Shown one piece after another: positions 58,986 through 64,000 of a DNA stretch of 64,000 nucleotides. Source of the stretch: Pseudoips prasinana (Eukaryota; Arthropoda; Insecta; Lepidoptera; Nolidae); the NCBI GenBank assembly GCA_951640165.1, contig OX621260.1, positions 19,424,001 through 19,488,000 on the forward strand, in the 5' to 3' direction. The notes under the pieces were generated by a model. That model was not told the origin of the DNA. It saw only the letters and a program-made list of their open reading frames with translations, and searched no databases. Within the stretch, counting starts at the first letter, position 1. Every line of letters starts with the position of its first letter. The translations under genes and the position numbers were made by a program.

Positions 58986-59252
58986 TAAATGTAGTAAAAA
59001 TATTAGACTTAAACTAGATAATTAAACTTAAACATAATCTCTTGACAATAAATTGATACGAGCTAGCTAAATATCATTGCTATTATATAATAAATTTTAT
59101 AAATGTTTTCATACAATGTGTACCTAAATATCTATGTTACTAGAAATAATAATGTATACAACTATATTACTACAAACATGTTCTGACTATATACAAGCGC
59201 TTTTTTTAAAGTCTACGTGAATAAAAACCTTTTTTATTTTATTTTATTTATA
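58986..59252 (+). mobile_element. LINE-J 3' end
   Basis: AATGTAGTAAAAATATTAGA to CCTTTTTTATTTTATTTTAT. Nearly the same extent as 51900-52162. Confidence 0.8.
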
Positions 59253-59332
59253 AATAATGATGTAAATGTTTAAATTTCAGCTTATGTGATTAACTACTTA
59301 ATCCCCATTTGGAATAGTTTGCTGTTGACATC

Positions 59333-59445
59333 GTGCTTGGCAGGCAATTTGGAGACAGCAGTCAGGTGGTAGCTAGTACACAGGTGGCGCCGCTACCCGA
59401 CTACCTGGTGTATCACTTAGTCGCCCTTTAGGACACACACACAGG
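59333..59445 (-). mobile_element. LINE-V end, reverse
   Basis: GGTGGTAGCTAGTACACAGG and GCTACCCGACTACCTGGTG are the inverse of the family wording at 62680-62730. Confidence 0.65.
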
Positions 59446-60345
59446 ATGGTACAAGGTGGCCGTGTTTTTTCTTTTTAGGCCGGAAGGCACACGGCAAGGA
59501 CTTCAATTAGAACCCAGTGATCAAATCTGTGATGGTACATGTGTAGTGCACGTGCCAGTTTCCACGTGTGTTCCATTAATAAGCCTACATGAATGTACGT
59601 GGTTTAGTGCACGATTTCTGTATGATATGTGTACACATCCTTGCAAGTGACACATCACGCACGCACTATATTACATAGTGACAACGCCTTACATCATCGT
59701 ATCATAAATCTGAATATTTTTTATCCCATTTTCATAAAATATATTACAAAGTATTCAGCATAATCTATCTTTGCAATTGTTGATAGAATAAGCCATTAAT
59801 GAGCTCATTAATCCACTCCAAACGCTTCAATATTATCCGGTGAAGCAGTAAAAGCCTCCTAGACGAATAGTAAACCTCATGTTTAAATAAATACCCACCA
59901 CTTCAAAAACGGTTATTGGGACGTGCTATTCCAATAGCATATATATATAATACCCCGTGAAAAATTGGCAATGAAACCTTTCATGTGATTTCCAATTGCC
60001 TACCATCAAGCAATAGATGAGGGAAATGTCTAAAAGCTTTATCGGTAGAATCATGTACTAACTAACGTCTTAGGGCATCGCGACTTTCTATTTTCTGAAC
60101 ATCGTCATCTCCCGTAGGCACCTTTGTCCCAGGGACGTCTTAGACGATGACGCTGGGTGACGAGATCGCGACTTACCTGGAACAATACAAATTTATTATT
60201 AACTCTCGTGCCCTCATATTTGGGGTATTTATTTTATAGGCTTATTCACTAAACAGCTTGAGGCCCGTAGATAACTGTAAACATTATTTAAAAGTAGCAG
60301 GTGGGATAAACACCGGGCAATTAAAATTTAAATATTGTATTTAAA
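59446..60345. other. Unassigned; Cys-rich open frame at 59456-59650
   Basis: GTGTTTTTTCTTTTTAG at 59462-59477 would serve as a 3' splice site. The following frame carries six Cys (ICDGTC...STC...HEC...MCTHPC) before TGA at 59648-59650. There is no signal peptide and no family match, so it may be chance. The rest is unassigned. Confidence 0.3.
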
Positions 60346-60415
60346 TGCCTCGTTGGTTTGGTTGTAGCGTGTCCAACTGCAGAGAGCGAGGTCCTGAGTT
60401 CTCAAATCCCGGGTC
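60346..60415 (+). mobile_element. SINE-D head only
   Basis: TGCCTCGTTGGTTTGGTTGT, box B region CTGAGTTCTCAAATCCCGGG. An RTE scrap (CCCACGCTGCGTCTTCCGG, reverse) follows at 60433. Confidence 0.65.
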
Positions 60416-60550
60416 ACTTTCTAGGGGACCTACCCACGCTGCGTCTTCCGGTTCACGAATCGCGAATCACGGAATCTAAGGTGTTGAGGAAACAGACACA
60501 TGGAGGCTATGTGCTGGGTAGTAATTTGGTAATTCTGAACTTATATATTA

Positions 60551-60848
60551 CTAGCTGTGCCCCGCGCGATTACCCGAGTTACATTTTATAAATTAACACA
60601 TCTCCTCCCCCGTAGGTGATAGCGTGATAATATATGTTGACCCGACCTCTTAATAATATTATGCAAAATTTGAAGTAAATCCATGCAGTACTTTTTGAGT
60701 TTATCCCGGACATACATACAGACAAAACTTCTAAAGACTATATTTTTGGCTTCGATATTGATTGCAGATCACGCCCTAAGTATCCTTTTAAAAAAATATT
60801 CAATGTACAGTTTTGACTTTCCTACGATTTAATTATATGTAGTATAGA
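60551..60848 (-). mobile_element. Helitron H1
   Basis: CTAGCTGTGCCCCGCGCGAT (hairpin partly lost) to ATATGTAGTATAGA|T. Confidence 0.85.
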
Positions 60849-60981
60849 TACCATATAAATATTGGTTTATTTATCTTTTATATTATAAAAGATACATACA
60901 CCAATATGTTTCTTTATGTATTTTATAAGGTATGAGATAATCATAATTTCTTTTATAGTTAACTTGTTTTTAATATATGTG
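60849..60981. other. Short A+T-rich spacer
   Basis: Contains a weak hairpin TATCTTTTA / TAAAAGATA. Confidence 0.3.
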
Positions 60982-61116
60982 CAGACGCCAGCACATCAAG
61001 CTACCCCAATCTGTCAAATTTCCCCAATTGAAAGTGAACCTTATGCTTTTGTGATAAAGTTGAAAATCTATAAAATAAATTTGACAGATTGGAGTAGCTG
61101 GATGTGCTGGCGTTTG
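60982..61116 (+). mobile_element. MITE M1, copy 6
   Basis: CAGACGCCAGCACATCAAGC to GATGTGCTGGCGTTTG, 135 bp. TA on the right; TG on the left in place of TA. Confidence 0.9.
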
Positions 61117-61222
61117 TACAGTGGTAACCCTAGCATTAGAGTTGAATTGACTAACGAATACAGTCGGAGCCGGAATTACATACATACATAGGAATATAAA
61201 GGATTTTTATAGTTTTAGTCTA

Positions 61223-61394
61223 TCACATTAATATTATAAAGGCGAAAGTTCGGTAGTGTGTGTTTGTTACTTCACATCTAAAAGGCTGGGGCGATTTAAA
61301 TAAAATTTGGTATGTAGTTAGCTGACACTTTGGATTAACACATAGGCTATAATGTATAATGTTCAACGCGGGTAAAACCGCGGGGCACAGCTAG
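61223..61394 (+). mobile_element. Helitron H4, tandem unit 1
   Basis: A|TCACATTAATATTATAAAGG to the hairpin CGCGGGTAAAACCGCG and CTAG. Slightly shorter than units 2 and 3 (missing part of GTGAGTGTGTATG). Confidence 0.95.
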
Positions 61395-61396
61395 TA

Positions 61397-61573
61397 TCAC
61401 CCTAATATTATAAAGGCGAAAGTTTGTGAGTGTGTATGTTTGTTACTTCTTCACGTCTAAACGGCTGGGGCGATTTAAATAAAATTTGGTATGTAGTTAG
61501 CTGACACTTTGGATTAACACATAGGCTATAATTTATAAAGTTCAACGCGGGTAAAACCGCGGGGCACAGCTAG
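61397..61573 (+). mobile_element. Helitron H4, tandem unit 2
   Basis: TCACCCTAATATTATAAAGG to CTAG, 177 bp. Separated from both neighbours by exactly TA. Confidence 0.95.
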
Positions 61574-61575
61574 TA

Positions 61576-61752
61576 TCACGCTAATATTATAAAGGCGAAA
61601 GTTTGTGAGTGTGTATGTTTGTTACTTCTTCACGTCTAAACGGCTGGGGCGATTTAAATAAAATTTGGTATGTAGTTAGCTGACACTTTGGATTAACACA
61701 TAGGCTATAATTTATAAAGTTTAACGCGGGTAAAACCGCGGGGCAAAGCTAG
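61576..61752 (+). mobile_element. Helitron H4, tandem unit 3
   Basis: TCACGCTAATATTATAAAGG to GGCAAAGCTAG, 177 bp; followed by TATC. Confidence 0.95.
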
Positions 61753-62624
61753 TATCTTTCATAAATACAGAACCGTAATTATATTCAAATCCCACTTGGC
61801 TAGTTTTAAGAGTATCTGACAACGATAAAAACTGCGGTTATATAAGATAAATATTTAATATAACATAATACTGTTAACAAATTGTGAAACACTAAGCAAA
61901 TAGTAACAGGAAATTGTTTCCGGTTGAGATCGTATTGGTTGTCGATATTCATGATAGTGATCGGCGTATATTGATTGAGTTGTTGAGATAATAAGTAGGT
62001 AAGCGCCTATATAGGGTGCAAACGTGAAATGGCAAAGGGATATGTATTTTTCAGGTGAGTAATTAACCTATCAAGGAAAACAGAACTTCACCCACAAGAT
62101 TGAACTAAATATATCTGTAAGAACTGCCTATGTATAAAGCTATATAATATCATATTCTTATAATTTTCATGACTTCCTTATCTGTTGTATATTTCATTTT
62201 GTTGTAGATAAATTTGACGACCTTTTTCTGGAAATACTATATCAAGAAAATCTTTTTGATGTGAAACATCTATAGCCGCTCGTGAAACAGATTTCTGGCG
62301 TGGCGACGCATGCCGTGACGCATGCGCAATCGATTTTTTATTTTATCATTATGACATATTTAGTTCCTATCACAATATGTTCTTTTCTGCATATTACATT
62401 TACAAAATAATGTCGATGTTTCACATCTGCCAGGCGTCCCGTGACGGCTCACATTTTTTTATTACAAAATCTTACATTAATTTAATTTAATATTATAATA
62501 GTTATAGTTATGAACAGATTTATAGAATGAAATTTATTTATAACTACACACAATATTTTATAATAATATAGGAATTCATTAATATTTACGCAACTTCACA
62601 ATCTAAATGCGATGTATATTTAGC
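61753..62624. other. Unassigned stretch
   Basis: Contains GATGTGAAACATC (62259) and the inverse word GATGTTTCACATC (62413) with GACGCATGCCGTGACGCATG between them, perhaps a degraded TIR element. No gene seen. Confidence 0.35.
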
Positions 62625-62862
62625 CGTGTGGGTCACCCCATACCTTTCCACGGGTGTCGTAAAAGGCGACTAAGGGATGTACCAGGTAGTCGGGTTGCAG
62701 CGTCACCTGTGTACTAGCTGCTACCTAACTGCGGTCGCCAATTCGTATGCCAAGCGCGGTGACTTAGGCAAACCCCTCCAAGATGCATACATAAGCCTAA
62801 AGGTATATAAACCTTTAGGGGAGTCCTATGTCCAACAGAGGATGATATCAAGCTGTATTATT
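62625..62862 (+). mobile_element. LINE-V 3' end
   Basis: GGGTGTCGTAAAAGGCGACT, TGTGTACTAGCTGCTACCTA, ACCCCTCCAAGATGCA and GTCCTATGTCCAACAGAGGA. Confidence 0.7.
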
Positions 62863-64000
62863 GGTATATGTTTAATTTCCTTCCGATATTTTACACCGAC
62901 GCGACGTTGGTATGCTCGTGTATGACTAACACTAATAATATAATTATAATATTAAGCTGTTAATTTTGTGGGCTTGTGTGTAGGCTCTCTGCATCTCCAC
63001 TATACACAAACATACTCTCGTCTTAGCAGACGAGGTTATGTTTGCACCCTGTATAACTAGACACTTCTCTGGGACCCGTGGGAAGTGTCTACTTATAGTC
63101 TCAGTATAACTCAGTCGGAAATAGAATATAACAAGCCGGTTGACCTTTCTATTTGGCATATTCAATGGCCACTCATGTAGTAAATAGTAATCAGAAATCA
63201 CTTCCTTCTAGCAAGGTCAGTTAAATGTTTCCTTTTCGTATAACTTTGTGTTATTAATGGAGAAACAATGTGTGACGTGTTTTAAAAACAATTTGATTGG
63301 AATGCAAAGATGAGTTGACCGTGTTTTCACTGCGCAACAATGGTAGGGGGTCTGCGCATGTGTTTAGCGATGTCACGTTCGTGTACTATGTATGTCTAAT
63401 AAGTTATACAACTTGCAACGCAAATAGTGTGGATTATGTAAGAATACTAACTCCTATAAACCAATACAACAAAAAGATATAAAGATTGTAAAATGTGTAA
63501 AAATATTCAATATATTTTCTTGCCATTCTATTATTATGTATAGATTATACAAAATGAGATACTTTTGTATAATCTAAGTGTAATAAATAGCTCCACCTAC
63601 TCATAAAAATATCTTTAGACAACTAGTAGAAAAAATAATAACTTATATATTTGCAATATACAGTACGTTTTCAAAAGTGCATAAGCACGTTAAGCATTTG
63701 ACATCAACATTGCATCTTACACTGAAGACTAATAAGGATCAGTATTTACCAAAACCTGTTTTATTATCTTATACAATAAAATAAATAAAAAATAAGATAT
63801 TGGATAGAAAATATTATGTTCCTAACCAGTCATAAATAGTCTCAATAGTCCATATTGAGAAATATCTTCATATACATTTTTGTATTGATATAAATAATTA
63901 AGAAAAATATGTATAGGAAGACTGTCAAGCTATTACTTCGTGAAAGTGCTGCTAGGACTTGTATTTTTTTTTCAAAGGTTAATAATCATTTATTCCGTTA
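62863..64000. other. Unassigned right end of the window
   Basis: Three small hairpins: CTCGTCT / AGACGAG (about 63016-63033), TAGACACTTC / GAAGTGTCTA (about 63058-63091) and AGATTATACAAAA / TTTTGTATAATCT (about 63542-63575). No repeat match and no convincing frame; the last 500 bases are very A+T-rich. Confidence 0.4.

Noticed and set aside
63016..63091. Paired hairpins as an RNA gene
   Set aside because: Two unrelated 7-10 bp stems with no promoter, no conservation evidence and no known fold.

Overview
The window reads as non-coding, A+T-rich chromosomal DNA of a moth or butterfly, most likely a large intron or an intergenic stretch. The lepidopteran assignment rests on the many short Helitrons whose right ends carry a GC hairpin followed by GGCACAGCTAG (the Lep1-type group), on several tRNA-headed SINE families with ATT-type tails, on RTE-like LINE ends with GAT/TGA tails, and on the absence of bacterial features. 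I found no intact host gene, rRNA or true tRNA gene, CRISPR array or operon. Every protein-like segment I can assign belongs to a decayed transposon. The species cannot be named from the sequence.

Repeat families. SINE-A (12 copies) and SINE-B (more than 20 copies or pieces) have different tRNA-like heads but a related 3' tail. SINE-F and one SINE-H copy carry that tail under two further heads. SINE-C and SINE-D have unrelated bodies. A fifth type has a head resembling the internal promoter of 5S rRNA (5 copies). About 20 short Helitrons fall into four length groups. A 135-bp TA-inserting MITE (M1) occurs six times. Other TIR elements are a decayed hAT with a second element inside it (14.7-17.3 kb), a 442-bp long-TIR element with 8-9 bp target duplications (25.55-25.99 kb), foldback MITEs (44.15 and 27.6-28.3 kb) and a GGGGCTCTACC element (53.8 and 55.3 kb). 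LINE pieces include RTE-like C-termini, CR1/Jockey-like reverse transcriptase C-termini (best at 29.74-30.26 kb), a zinc-finger-tailed LINE end (42.85-43.2 kb) and a 3' end called LINE-J here.

Layout. 1-14 kb: SINEs, LINE ends and a LINE insertion with a perfect 20-bp target duplication (5.06-5.44 kb). 14.7-17.3 kb: the hAT nest. 17.3-27.5 kb: densely nested SINEs, Helitrons and M1. 27.5-36 kb: palindromic elements, the LINE reverse transcriptase remnant and LINE-J. 36-48 kb: an inverted SINE-A pair, inverted repeat R and more Helitrons. 48.9-49.7 kb: a 164-bp tandem repeat. 50-55.5 kb: an inverted LINE-J pair and a five-insertion nest in one SINE-B. 56-59 kb: an unmatched CpG-rich block and a duplicated segment with different SINE insertions in each copy. 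61.2-61.75 kb: three Helitrons in tandem.

There is no gene pathway to describe. What the window records is an insertion history. Several sites can be dated relative to each other because the interrupted sequence resumes on the far side, and in one case an uninterrupted second copy of the target lies in the same window. Family names such as SINE-A, M1 or LINE-J are labels for this answer, not database names; coordinates of repeat edges are usually good to about 5-15 bases.
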